A DNA stretch of 13,141 bases, taken from assembly GCA_029934195.1 (NCBI GenBank), contig JAOZMQ010000043.1:1-13141 (forward strand), read 5' to 3'. Position 1 is the first letter of the stretch; the number at the start of each line of letters is the position of its first letter. This DNA is from Candidatus Cloacimonadota bacterium. GTDB taxonomy: Bacteria > Cloacimonadota > Cloacimonadia > Cloacimonadales > JAOZMQ01. The notes beneath the pieces are model-generated. The model was not told where the DNA came from and did not search any database. It was given only the letters and a program-made list of their open reading frames with translations. This document shows, in pieces, positions 1-8,241 of the stretch. A program made the position numbers and the translations under genes.

Positions 1-19
1 TTTTTTTTCACATATAGCT

Positions 20-1768
20 TCATTTTAGTAGCAAGCATTTTTTTATTGATTTCAATTTGTTATCAATAGTTAATTTATAGAAATAGATACCTGAACTTAC
101 AATGTTATCTAAATCATCATCTCCTTGCCATACAATAGAATGTTCTCCTTTTAAGAAATGATCATTTGTTAGAGTTTTAATTTTCTGATTTTTGACATTG
201 TAAATTGACAACTCAACATTGGCATTCTTATTTATCGAAAATAAAATATTTGTTATTGGATTAAAAGGATTTGGATAATTAGAGAGAAGAAAATCATTTT
301 GAGAAGCTAATATTTTTTTATCAAGATCAACATTGTTATTCATATCTAATTTTAAAGCAACAGGTCGATGGTTTGAAAGATATTCATCATATTCTGCCCA
401 TCCACCGTCTAAAAACATATCAACTTTTATTGTACTAACTTGAGAATCATCATCATCAAAGATTTCAAATAATTCATTTGTAATAAGAATGTGATCAAAA
501 TGAGCTGATGGTGGTAATGACCAATTGCTTGAACTTCCCATAGCAATACTCATATCTGCAAATTGATAATTTTCTTCATCATCAAGAAAGCATTGAAACA
601 CATTTGAATTACCCGTATCAGTTAAAGAATCGTTCAAATCTCCAAGTAAAATGACATTAAGATCATCATAATTTTGATCAATGAATTCCTTCAATCCGAT
701 GCAGGCTTCTCGTCTTCTATTTTCACTTTCTGGATCACTCATTGCTTTTAAATGATTATTGATAATTGTGATATTTGTATTTTGCCAATTGATTACAGAA
801 ACAAGTGGATAACGAGGATAAATGTAATAATTTCCACTGAAAAGAGTATATGTTGAAATAATATTTATGTCATTTGTTTTATACAAATATGCCAGATTCA
901 CGTCATAAGCTGCACTATTCGAACGAAAACCATCCCAACCAGTTAAAGCATTTCTAAGCTCATCAAATGAGACAACATCTTCAATTTCTTGCAAAGCAAT
1001 GAAGTCAACATCAAGTGCTAAAATAATATCGATAACCAGATTAATAGTTTCTTCATTATGTTTGGGAAAATGTTCCAAATTCCAAGTTACAATATCAAAT
1101 GTTGAGTCTGAACCAAATGTCATATCATCAAAAGAAAGATGTTTTATGTCGTTTGAGGATCTTGGATGTAATCCATAATTACTAAAAGAATAATCGACAA
1201 TACCCGTAATGGAAGAAAAACATTCCCCGAAATATGGTGATGAATAAGTAAAAATTCCATTGTCTATTTGGCATTCACCGCTTCCATCATCAACATACCA
1301 TTCTCCGTATTGATTTGGTAATTCGGTAACAGAAATGTTGTTAATTGTTACCAAAACACTTTCATACATTTCTTCATTAGAAAGATCATTTGTGGATATT
1401 TCTGTAGGCAATGGAAGAGGATTTCCTGAACTGATAACACTAATACTTGCAGAAATAATCTCTGTAAATCCGTAATATTCGGAAACAGTTCCGGTTACTT
1501 CAACGTTGTCTCCTATTTGAACCCCGGTATCAGGATGATAAATGTAAATTCCACTCCAAGCTCCACCATCATTTTCAGAGATAAAGAAATAGTTCTCACC
1601 ATCGTTATAATATCCGGTTGCTGTAACAATTCCGGTAATCGTTACGATCTGACCTTCAAGAGGTGAATCTCCAGAAGGGTCAACCGTGAACTGAATATCA
1701 GAAATAGTTGTTGAAAATATTGCTGTGATAGATAAGTAAATAATTAGTAAAAGCAAAATGTGTTTCAT
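20..1768 (-). CDS. Secreted EEP-fold nuclease/phosphatase with T9SS sorting domain
   Basis: Predicted secreted enzyme of the endonuclease/exonuclease/phosphatase (DNase I-like) superfamily, 582 aa. Residues 1-20 form a signal peptide. Residues about 22-210 look like an OB-fold region of the kind found ahead of extracellular nucleases (ITGIVTAT, VEVTGTVSEY, ITGIVDY). The catalytic EEP domain spans about 222-475: WNLEHF (229-234), QEIED (260-264), NNHLKA (337-342), GDLND (376-380), HFDHIL (423-428) and SNHRPV (465-470). Residues about 495-582 form a T9SS type A sorting domain with NYPNPFNP (497-504) and SSGIYFYKL (558-566). A good Shine-Dalgarno (AAAAGGAG on the minus strand, plus positions 1777-1784) supports this start. 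The gene diverges from tRNA-Leu and the por cluster. Extracellular nucleic acid degradation is the likely role, but phosphodiesterase or lipid-phosphatase activity cannot be excluded. The usual SDH motif reads SNH (Asn466), so the metal site may differ. Confidence 0.85.
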   Translation of the reverse strand: MKHILLLLIIYLSITAIFSTTISDIQFTVDPSGDSPLEGQIVTITGIVTATGYYNDGENYFFISENDGGAWSGIYIYHPDTGVQIGDNVEVTGTVSEYYGFTEIISASISVISSGNPLPLPTEISTNDLSNEEMYESVLVTINNISVTELPNQYGEWYVDDGSGECQIDNGIFTYSSPYFGECFSSITGIVDYSFSNYGLHPRSSNDIKHLSFDDMTFGSDSTFDIVTWNLEHFPKHNEETINLVIDIILALDVDFIALQEIEDVVSFDELRNALTGWDGFRSNSAAYDVNLAYLYKTNDINIISTYTLFSGNYYIYPRYPLVSVINWQNTNITIINNHLKAMSDPESENRRREACIGLKEFIDQNYDDLNVILLGDLNDSLTDTGNSNVFQCFLDDEENYQFADMSIAMGSSSNWSLPPSAHFDHILITNELFEIFDDDDSQVSTIKVDMFLDGGWAEYDEYLSNHRPVALKLDMNNNVDLDKKILASQNDFLLSNYPNPFNPITNILFSINKNANVELSIYNVKNQKIKTLTNDHFLKGEHSIVWQGDDDLDNIVSSGIYFYKLTIDNKLKSIKKCLLLK

Positions 1769-1966
1769 TTTAATATCTCCTTTTTATAATACTGATTAAT
1801 TCCGAATTTAAATAAGCTATAATCATTATATTTGAAGAAGAATTAAAAATAATTGCTAATTATGACAATGAATTTTTATAAAAAAATACACTTATTATTA
1901 GATTAAAAGAATTCACAAAAACTTCTTGACATAAAAACGGCAAATTTCTTCTTAAAACAATCTTTT
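1769..1966. other. Divergent intergenic region, EEP gene / tRNA-Leu
   Basis: About 200 bp of very AT-rich DNA between the leftward EEP gene and the rightward tRNA. It must hold both promoters. Visible are the EEP ribosome site (1777-1784, minus strand), a minus-strand TATAAT (1830-1825) without a good -35 partner, and the TTGACA upstream of the tRNA. No ORF, RNA or repeat was recognised. Confidence 0.6.
1926..1955 (+). promoter_or_regulatory. Possible tRNA-Leu promoter (TTGACA -35 box)
   Basis: A perfect TTGACA lies at 1926-1931, about 40 bases upstream of the mature tRNA 5' end. The -10 region is poor: TCTTAA at 1950-1955 with an 18-bp spacer is the best partner. Initiation there would leave a leader of only a few bases for RNase P to remove. 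The -35 box is seen directly; its function is inferred from its position, and sigma consensus in this lineage may differ. Confidence 0.35.
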
Positions 1967-2054
1967 GCCGAAGTGGTGAAATAGGTAGACGCACTGGACT
2001 CAAAATCCAGCGGACTTTTAGTCCGTGCCGGTTCGATTCCGGCCTTCGGCACCA
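1967..2054 (+). tRNA. tRNA-Leu (anticodon CAA)
   Basis: Complete class II tRNA of 88 nt including an encoded CCA. The acceptor stem GCCGAAG (1967-1973) pairs with CTTCGGC (2044-2050), followed by A73 and CCA (2052-2054). The anticodon stem CTGGA/TCCAG (1994-1998, 2006-2010) encloses the loop CTCAAAA, giving anticodon CAA at 2001-2003, which reads leucine codon UUG. The long variable arm CGGAC-TTTTA-GTCCG (2011-2025) is typical of tRNA-Leu. The T arm is GCCGG-TTCGATT-CCGGC (2027-2043). All stems pair perfectly. It lies 120 bp upstream of porV on the same strand. Confidence 0.97.
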
Positions 2055-2174
2055 TAAAAAATTGGGGGTACTAACCTAATAATTGTTACAAAGGAAATCA
2101 CAAATTTTTAAAAGTTTTTTTATATACTATAAATATGTCATAATTACTTTGGATAATATTGGAGGTACCATAGT

Positions 2175-3344
2175 ATGAACACACAAAAAATAATATTGCT
2201 TTCAGCAATAATTGCCGTAATAATGCTTGTCCCAAATTTTTTACAAGCAACTTCAGAAGCAGGTGTAATTTTTCTATTAATTGAACCGGGGTCAAGACCT
2301 GGTGGTATGGCAGAAGCTCATGTCGCACAAGTTGATGATGCATTTGCAGCCTATTGGAATCCGGGAGCAATGGCATTTAACCGTAAAACACAAACAGCAT
2401 TGATGCACTCAAATTGGTTGGGTGATGTCGATGGTATTGACGATATTTATCTTGAATATCTTGGGTTTAATAAGTTTATTGAAGATGTTGGAAATATCGG
2501 AATGAATATTACATATCTTACCTATGGAAAGCAAACAAGAACAAATGAAGCAGGTACAGAATTAGGTACTTTCTCAAGTTATGAGGTCGCAGCCGGTTTA
2601 ACTTATGGTGCTCAAATGAGTCCGCGTCTTGGGCTTGGTGTAAATTGGAAATTCATTCTTTCTGATCTCGCACCTGAAGGAACAGGGAATACTGAAACTG
2701 ATGTTAAAGGAAGAGGTATGAGCTGGGCTTTTGATTTTGCTCTCAAGTCAAAAGGTGTGAATTTTGGTAAAATAGCAGTTTCCCCATATAATGGTATTAT
2801 TGCCATTTATAATGGTATAGGATCTTTAGTCGGATATGATGCAGCTAATTATTATAATGGATTGAACTTTCTTGTCGATAATTTAGATTTTGGTGTTAAT
2901 TTACAGAATGTAGGACCGGATATTACATATATCAATGAAGACCAAAAAGACCCATTACCAATGAATTGGAGAATCGGCTTCTCTTATAGAGCTTTAGAAT
3001 CAGACTTCAATAAGCTAACAATAAATGCTGACATGAACAAAGTTATGGCAAATCGTGATCATGGTTCACTTGAGAGAATTTATCATGGTTGGTATGACGA
3101 AGATCTTAGTTATGAAATTGACGAAGCTATTTATAGTATTGGTGGAGAATACGTTTATTTAAATCTTCTCGCTCTTAGAGCAGGATATATCCGTGACCTG
3201 ATTGGAAGTATTGAAGGACCATCTTTTGGTGCCGGTATCCAATATGATTTCAGTGGATATAAACTTTGTGCTGATTTTGCAATGCAAGAAGGTGGAGATC
3301 TTGTAGATTATAACAAGACCTTTACGCTTACTCTTGAGTTCTAA
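2175..3344 (+). CDS. porV: PorV/PorQ-family outer-membrane protein (T9SS)
   Basis: Outer-membrane beta-barrel of the PorV/PorQ (FadL-like) family, 389 aa. In Bacteroidota PorV is the T9SS shuttle that brings sorting-domain cargo to the PorU sortase on the cell surface. Residues 1-25 form a signal peptide. The family N-terminal hallmark is clear at 33-68: FLLIEPGSRPGGMAEA, then VDDAFAAYWNPGAMAF. The remainder is alternating glycine/aromatic beta-strands (GLGVNWKFIL, LDFGVNLQNVG, LALRAGYIRD), ending in FTLTLEF with the terminal Phe of BAM-assembled porins. A strong Shine-Dalgarno, GGAGGT at 2161-2166, sits 8 bases before the ATG. The M6 protease gene starts at the base after this stop codon. 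FCB genomes encode several PorV/PorQ paralogs, so assignment to the canonical porV rather than a cargo-specific paralog is uncertain; family membership is firm. Confidence 0.8.
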   Translation: MNTQKIILLSAIIAVIMLVPNFLQATSEAGVIFLLIEPGSRPGGMAEAHVAQVDDAFAAYWNPGAMAFNRKTQTALMHSNWLGDVDGIDDIYLEYLGFNKFIEDVGNIGMNITYLTYGKQTRTNEAGTELGTFSSYEVAAGLTYGAQMSPRLGLGVNWKFILSDLAPEGTGNTETDVKGRGMSWAFDFALKSKGVNFGKIAVSPYNGIIAIYNGIGSLVGYDAANYYNGLNFLVDNLDFGVNLQNVGPDITYINEDQKDPLPMNWRIGFSYRALESDFNKLTINADMNKVMANRDHGSLERIYHGWYDEDLSYEIDEAIYSIGGEYVYLNLLALRAGYIRDLIGSIEGPSFGAGIQYDFSGYKLCADFAMQEGGDLVDYNKTFTLTLEF

Positions 3345-6300
3345 ATGGCTTTGAGAAATTTTACATTAACCTCACTTTTCGTGGGGTTATTTCTTATGTC
3401 TGGAAGTCTGTTTTCACAAACAAAATTAGAATTGTTTAAACTTCCAAACACAAAATTGAAAAAAATTGTTCGTCATCCGGTAGAAGAATATTTTGGTGGC
3501 GTAAATGATAAAATTGATTTCAATGAAAGAGGTGCCAATAAATTATTGGTGATGTTAGTTGATTTCGAGCTGGAAGAAATTGATGATCCAACTACAACCG
3601 GAAACGGTAAATTCTTAACATCTCAAGAGGATATTGACAATTATCCTATCTCTCTTGGTAAACCACCTCATGATCAGGAATTTTATGATATTCAATTACA
3701 AGCAATGCGATATTATTATCAAGCAGCAAGCTTCAATTCCTTTAATCTTGAATATGATATTTATCCTCTACAGAATGCAAATACTTATACATTACCACAA
3801 AAAATGTCTTATTATAATCCTGTAGGGGCTTCAAACGAATTAATGATTTCTCGGTTTGAAGAATATTTTAAGGATATATTTGAAACTGTAGATAAAGATC
3901 CGGATGTAAGATTTTCCGATTATAAACATTTTATGGTAATTCATGCCGGAGCAGATTTTCAACATGATAGAAATGGTGACACGCCATCAGATATTCCTTC
4001 TTTTTTTATGAAAGTTTACGATGATCAAAAAGTTGTTGTTGACGATGGAGAAACAACTATTTCCTACATGTGTAATGTTCCTGAAACAATAGTACAAGAT
4101 ACAACAATTGATGAATCCGGTGAATATGCTCAAGGTTATGGATATGGGGTTGTAAATGGCTCATTTGCTCATGAGTTTGGTCATTCTCTCGGATTACCGG
4201 ACTTGTATGGAACAACAACAAATTATCCGGGAGTCGGATATTTTGATTTGATGGATAGTGGTGGAATGGTACAACTCGGATTAGGTTTCGATGAAACCGG
4301 TATGCCGGCAACCTCCAATTCGCTACATTCAATTTATAATATTGAAGGGGCTTTGGTTGCTTTATTTGGAGGTTGGTCAAGAGTTTTTCTTTGGGAAGAT
4401 TATTTTAGAAGTAAAGGAATCTTGAAGGATATTTCAGAATTCAATCTCAATGATTCCATAGAAGTTATTGCTTCCGATGTTCCTTTCCCGGCTTTTGGAC
4501 TTCAAGAAAATCAAGCTTATTTTATAAAAATTCCATTAAATGAAAAAGAATATATAATTATAGAAAACCGTCAAACTGATCCGGATGCTGATGGATTTAC
4601 TGGAGCTCAAACAGATTTAGAATCTTCTCGAGTTGTTTTATATCCAATCGATATTAACGATCAAAGGACGTATCAATACGATTACATTTTGCCCGGTTGG
4701 TTAGATAAAAATGGGTATGCTGTTGGTGGTGGATTATTAATGTGGCATGCTGATAGTAAAATTATGTTTGATGAGGGAATCACCGATGATGAAGGTCATT
4801 TCCAATCCAATTTTGCTGCAAATCGTATTAATATTTTTCATTCAAGACGAGCAGTTAGGATTCTTGAGGCGGATGGCTTTGATGATATTGGCAATGTTTA
4901 TTCTCGATTCTGGTATGGAACTGCATTTGAGTATTTCTTCAAGAAGAAACCGGTAATTGATACTTTAGGATACTTCTCTCATTGGTCAGATGAAATTGCA
5001 GTTGATAATATTGATTCTGAGACAATTCCCGCTCTAATTAGTAATGAGGGTGAACCTTCTTTGTATAAAATCTTTGATATAGATTCCATACATTATGATG
5101 ATTATAAAAAATCTGCAAGAATTGTGTCTTTTCGTATTGGATCCAAAATTTTTGATCATACAGAAAAAATAGAAGCTGTATCCTTAGATTCAATTGTTGC
5201 TTTTGGAAATATCAATGAAGAGATGGAATTTCCAATCTTTGGTGCGGACTCTTTAGAGATTATCTATAAAGATGATAGTGAATGGAAAAATCTTTTGAAT
5301 AGTGCTTTGCCAGTCGATATTAATCCAACATATAATCCAATATTGGTTGATTATGATAATGATGGAGATCAAGAATATATTGTAGTTGATGAGAATAAAG
5401 TGTTTTCAGTAACGACAATTGGGGGAGATTTTCCTGAGAATATTTTTGATTCAGATTCTACAATTATTGAACAACCTCTCGCTGTTATTAAAGATGATAT
5501 TACCTATTTGACAATTTCTACATCGGAAAAATTGATTCTTTATACATTGAATCAAACTCATTTCTTTGATGAAATTAAATCTGCAAAATGTATTTTTGAT
5601 GGTGAGAATCTTATTGCTATCTCTAAAAACTTCTTTTATGAGATTTCTTTAGAACACGGTAATCCGACTATTTTACGAAGAATTGATCTTGGTTTTAATT
5701 CCGGTGCTTATGTTCCAATTGCTCTAAATTCTAATGATGATGCAAATTTGAAAGAAGTATTTCTTCAAAATCATAAAGGGAATGTGTATTCCATAAAAGA
5801 TGATTCTGTGAGAGAAATATTCTCAATAGAAGATTACGGATTAACAAACACTTCTCAACTTGCTCTTGGAAAACTTCTTGATGACGGACGAATTTATCTC
5901 GTTTTTGGAGCAGAAGATAAAATCTTTACGATAACAATTAATGGGACATTGGCAAATGGATTTCCTGTCTATGCTGAAAATAGATGTATCAAAAATCTTT
6001 CATTTCCTCGAATTATTGAACTAAATAATGAAACAATAATTTTTATAGAAGATGAATCTCAGGGGTATCTTGCTGTTAATGAATCTGGTGAAATCTGTAC
6101 AGAGTATTCCTTTTTCTGGAATAAAACAACAATTGCAGACAACTTCTACTGGAATGAAAACGAAGAACGTCTTTATCATTTTTATCTGGATAATATCGGA
6201 ATTTATGAGAATACAGAGAATTTATTGTTAAACAAAACCAATAATCTTTATGTCTCTTATTCTGATGATGTTATAGATAATCCTATTATTTGGAATGGTT

Positions 6301-6620
6301 ATAGAAATCAAGGACAATCTGTTTATTATGGTTCGGAAAATTCAACCTTATCAGCAGATAAATTTACCGCATTTGCTTACCCTAATCCTGCAAAAGAAGG
6401 ATATACAAGAATTAGAGTGGAAGGAATGGAAAAAAATATTGAAGTGAGAATCTTTGATATTGCGGCGAATCTAATTTTTAAACAAAACTATAAACTTGAA
6501 CTCGGAAAATATCAAGATAATATTGTTGTTAATACTTCAAAAATGGCTTCCGGAGTTTATTATGCAGTCGTTAAATCAGGGGATAACACAAAGAAAGTTC
6601 CCATTGTAATCGAAAATTAA
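3345..6620 (+). CDS. M6-type (immune inhibitor A-like) metallopeptidase with T9SS sorting domain
   Basis: Large secreted zinc metallopeptidase, 1091 aa. Residues 1-24 form a signal peptide. The M6-like catalytic domain covers about 60-360, with zinc site HEFGHSLGLPDLY at 276-288 (His276, Glu277, His280; Asp286 is the probable third ligand) and the following YFDLMDSGG (299-307) as Met-turn region. M6-typical segments follow: EYIIIENRQ (402-410) and GGLLMWHADS (462-471). Residue 669 starts an FG-GAP/VCBS-like calcium-binding motif, DYDNDGDQEY, in a region of about 300 residues that resembles degenerate beta-propeller or lectin repeats. The C-terminus (1010-1091) is a T9SS type A sorting domain with YPNP at 1012-1015 and SGVYYAVVK. 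No Shine-Dalgarno is evident; the ATG directly follows the porV TAA, suggesting translational coupling. It is probably a PorV client exported across the outer membrane. Substrate unknown. Confidence 0.88.
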   Translation: MALRNFTLTSLFVGLFLMSGSLFSQTKLELFKLPNTKLKKIVRHPVEEYFGGVNDKIDFNERGANKLLVMLVDFELEEIDDPTTTGNGKFLTSQEDIDNYPISLGKPPHDQEFYDIQLQAMRYYYQAASFNSFNLEYDIYPLQNANTYTLPQKMSYYNPVGASNELMISRFEEYFKDIFETVDKDPDVRFSDYKHFMVIHAGADFQHDRNGDTPSDIPSFFMKVYDDQKVVVDDGETTISYMCNVPETIVQDTTIDESGEYAQGYGYGVVNGSFAHEFGHSLGLPDLYGTTTNYPGVGYFDLMDSGGMVQLGLGFDETGMPATSNSLHSIYNIEGALVALFGGWSRVFLWEDYFRSKGILKDISEFNLNDSIEVIASDVPFPAFGLQENQAYFIKIPLNEKEYIIIENRQTDPDADGFTGAQTDLESSRVVLYPIDINDQRTYQYDYILPGWLDKNGYAVGGGLLMWHADSKIMFDEGITDDEGHFQSNFAANRINIFHSRRAVRILEADGFDDIGNVYSRFWYGTAFEYFFKKKPVIDTLGYFSHWSDEIAVDNIDSETIPALISNEGEPSLYKIFDIDSIHYDDYKKSARIVSFRIGSKIFDHTEKIEAVSLDSIVAFGNINEEMEFPIFGADSLEIIYKDDSEWKNLLNSALPVDINPTYNPILVDYDNDGDQEYIVVDENKVFSVTTIGGDFPENIFDSDSTIIEQPLAVIKDDITYLTISTSEKLILYTLNQTHFFDEIKSAKCIFDGENLIAISKNFFYEISLEHGNPTILRRIDLGFNSGAYVPIALNSNDDANLKEVFLQNHKGNVYSIKDDSVREIFSIEDYGLTNTSQLALGKLLDDGRIYLVFGAEDKIFTITINGTLANGFPVYAENRCIKNLSFPRIIELNNETIIFIEDESQGYLAVNESGEICTEYSFFWNKTTIADNFYWNENEERLYHFYLDNIGIYENTENLLLNKTNNLYVSYSDDVIDNPIIWNGYRNQGQSVYYGSENSTLSADKFTAFAYPNPAKEGYTRIRVEGMEKNIEVRIFDIAANLIFKQNYKLELGKYQDNIVVNTSKMASGVYYAVVKSGDNTKKVPIVIEN

Positions 6621-6630
6621 GGAGTTTTTT

Positions 6631-7551
6631 ATGCTAAAAAAAATAATTACCATTTTCGCACTAACAATTTTATGTGTGACAATGTTTGCTCAAGAAATAG
6701 TAGAAAGTTCAGATGATGATTTCAATATGAACAACGAAATTATTAAGGTAAATTATAATAAAAAATCTGCAAAACGTGCAATGCTAATGTCAGCAATTGT
6801 TCCGGGAGCAGGGCAATTTTATGTAAATAAAACAGGAATAACTACCTATATATTTCCGGTAATTGAAGCTGCTTGTTGGGCTGGATATATCATTTATACT
6901 GGAGAAGGTAATGATCAAGAAGATGAATATAAAACTTATGTAAATGGTGAAAATATTAATTATGGACATGCTTATTATGATCCAGATAATCCTTCTTCAG
7001 TTTCTTCATATTCCGGAACAAGATACAATCGAGATTTTTTTAATTATTCAAAAGATAACATGGAAAATAGTTATCCAGCCAATTCAGTTTACAAAGAAAA
7101 TCATTTCCATCTTGATGATAAGAATACTCAGCATTTCTATGAAGATATTGGAAAATATAATAAGTATGTTTTTGGTTGGGCTGATTGGTATTGTGAATAT
7201 GTAGATGACGAAACCGGAAATATTGATTGGGCTGGTAAAGATTCAGGTGAATGGAATGGAAATTATTCTATGACTGACTCCGGAGATGGAGATGTACATG
7301 AACCGAATTCTGCAATGAGAGATGTATATAATGGTTTACGAGCAGATGCCGAAGATTCATTTGATATAGCGAGACTGTTTTTGTTTGGCGTAGCTTTTAA
7401 TCATGTTGCAAGTTCTTTAGAGGCAGTTAGAGTTACAAAAAAATACAATTCAAATTATCTTTCTGATAACACAAAACCATCTTTAGAATTCCATACTGTA
7501 ATGAAATCCACCGGTTTAACTCCTACGCTTTCTCTGGTTAAAAGGTTCTAA
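6631..7551 (+). CDS. DUF5683-like exported protein, paralog 1 (expanded)
   Basis: Protein of unknown function, 306 aa, first of three tandem paralogs. Residues 1-20 form a signal peptide. The conserved core is AKRAMLMSAIVPGAGQFY (47-64), typical of DUF5683, followed by a hydrophobic segment (about 70-90). The second conserved segment, near 239-271, is a hydrophobic helix containing FNHVASSLEAV. Compared with paralogs 2 and 3, the middle (about 95-225) is enlarged by some 80-90 residues and is rich in Asp, Asn, Tyr and Trp (for example WADWYCEYVDDETGN). The protein ends in Phe (LSLVKRF). AAGGAG at 6619-6624 overlaps the M6 stop codon and precedes the ATG by 6 bases, so it is in the same operon. 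The family match comes from recognising the SAxxPGxGQxY motif; no function can be assigned. Confidence 0.72.
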   Translation: MLKKIITIFALTILCVTMFAQEIVESSDDDFNMNNEIIKVNYNKKSAKRAMLMSAIVPGAGQFYVNKTGITTYIFPVIEAACWAGYIIYTGEGNDQEDEYKTYVNGENINYGHAYYDPDNPSSVSSYSGTRYNRDFFNYSKDNMENSYPANSVYKENHFHLDDKNTQHFYEDIGKYNKYVFGWADWYCEYVDDETGNIDWAGKDSGEWNGNYSMTDSGDGDVHEPNSAMRDVYNGLRADAEDSFDIARLFLFGVAFNHVASSLEAVRVTKKYNSNYLSDNTKPSLEFHTVMKSTGLTPTLSLVKRF

Positions 7552-7554
7552 TTC

Positions 7555-8241
7555 ATGAAGCGACAAATATTACTTATCTTGGGAGCAATACTCTTTTTAT
7601 CGATGTCAACGGCTATTCAAGCAAAAGAATTATCAATAAAAAGAGCAGTATTTTATTCTGCATTACTGCCAGGAAGTGGACAGCTTTATGCAGGAAATAA
7701 TATTAAAGCTGTTGGCTATATGTCAGCTGATTTACTTATTTTTTTTTCCTATTTTCAATGTAATTTGAATGAAGAATACGCAATAGATAAATATGAAACT
7801 TTTGCTATTACGCATGCTGGAATACCGGAGAATATGGATGATGAATTTTACAAAACAATTGAGCATAATTATTCTGTCGATGAATACAATGCTAATTTAA
7901 GAAAAATTGCTCGCGATTATGTTATTATGTATCCAGATGAACATTCTCAAATTGAGGCTGAAGAGTTCCTCGAAGAAAATCTTAAACCGGTTGATCTTTG
8001 GAAATGGGATTCTAAAAAAAGTTATCTAAGATACAATGAACTTCGTACAGATAAACAAGAATGGGCATTATATGCAAATTTTGCAATTAGTGCAGCTCTG
8101 ATAAATCGTTTAGTAAGTATGGTTGATGCAGTTGTTACAGTGAAATTTCAAAACAAAAAAAATAGATATTTAGGGAATTTGTCTGCAATTCCGGACTACA
8201 AAAATCAAGGAATGAAGTTAAATTATGAGTTTAAATTTTAG
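7555..8241 (+). CDS. DUF5683-like exported protein, paralog 2
   Basis: Protein of unknown function, 228 aa, second of the trio. Signal peptide at 1-23, then the core KRAVFYSALLPGSGQLYAG (29-47) and a hydrophobic segment (about 51-67). The middle is charged and helical. The C-terminal conserved block runs from WKWDSKKSYLRYNELR (149-164) into the hydrophobic helix YANFAISAALINRLVSMVDA (173-192). It ends KLNYEFKF, an alternating hydrophobic strand with terminal Phe. AAAAGG at 7540-7545, inside the end of paralog 1, is a plausible ribosome site, and the genes are separated by only 3 bases. Two helices, a signal peptide and a terminal aromatic strand suggest an envelope protein; inner- versus outer-membrane location cannot be decided from sequence. 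Confidence 0.72.
   Translation: MKRQILLILGAILFLSMSTAIQAKELSIKRAVFYSALLPGSGQLYAGNNIKAVGYMSADLLIFFSYFQCNLNEEYAIDKYETFAITHAGIPENMDDEFYKTIEHNYSVDEYNANLRKIARDYVIMYPDEHSQIEAEEFLEENLKPVDLWKWDSKKSYLRYNELRTDKQEWALYANFAISAALINRLVSMVDAVVTVKFQNKKNRYLGNLSAIPDYKNQGMKLNYEFKF

Noticed and set aside
1..8. T-run at the window start as a terminator of the EEP gene
   Set aside because: It is a T-run on the plus strand, hence A-rich in the leftward transcript, and no stem precedes it within the window; it could only serve a rightward gene outside the window.
1825..1830. Minus-strand TATAAT upstream of the EEP gene as a promoter
   Set aside because: No acceptable -35 partner at 16-19 bp spacing, and TATAAT is expected by chance in DNA this AT-rich; mentioned only as a possibility.
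1967..2054. tRNA-Leu as an integration site for a genomic island
   Set aside because: No direct repeat of the tRNA 3' end, no integrase and no mobile genes are present in the window.
2101..2121. AT-only inverted sequence plus T-run after tRNA-Leu as an intrinsic terminator
   Set aside because: No GC-containing stem; low-complexity A/T pairing is common here by chance.
2612..2806. 64-codon minus-strand frame within porV, and similar small frames within the M6, methyltransferase and C25 genes
   Set aside because: Each overlaps a well-supported gene, lacks motifs and ribosome sites, and has low-complexity composition typical of shadow frames.
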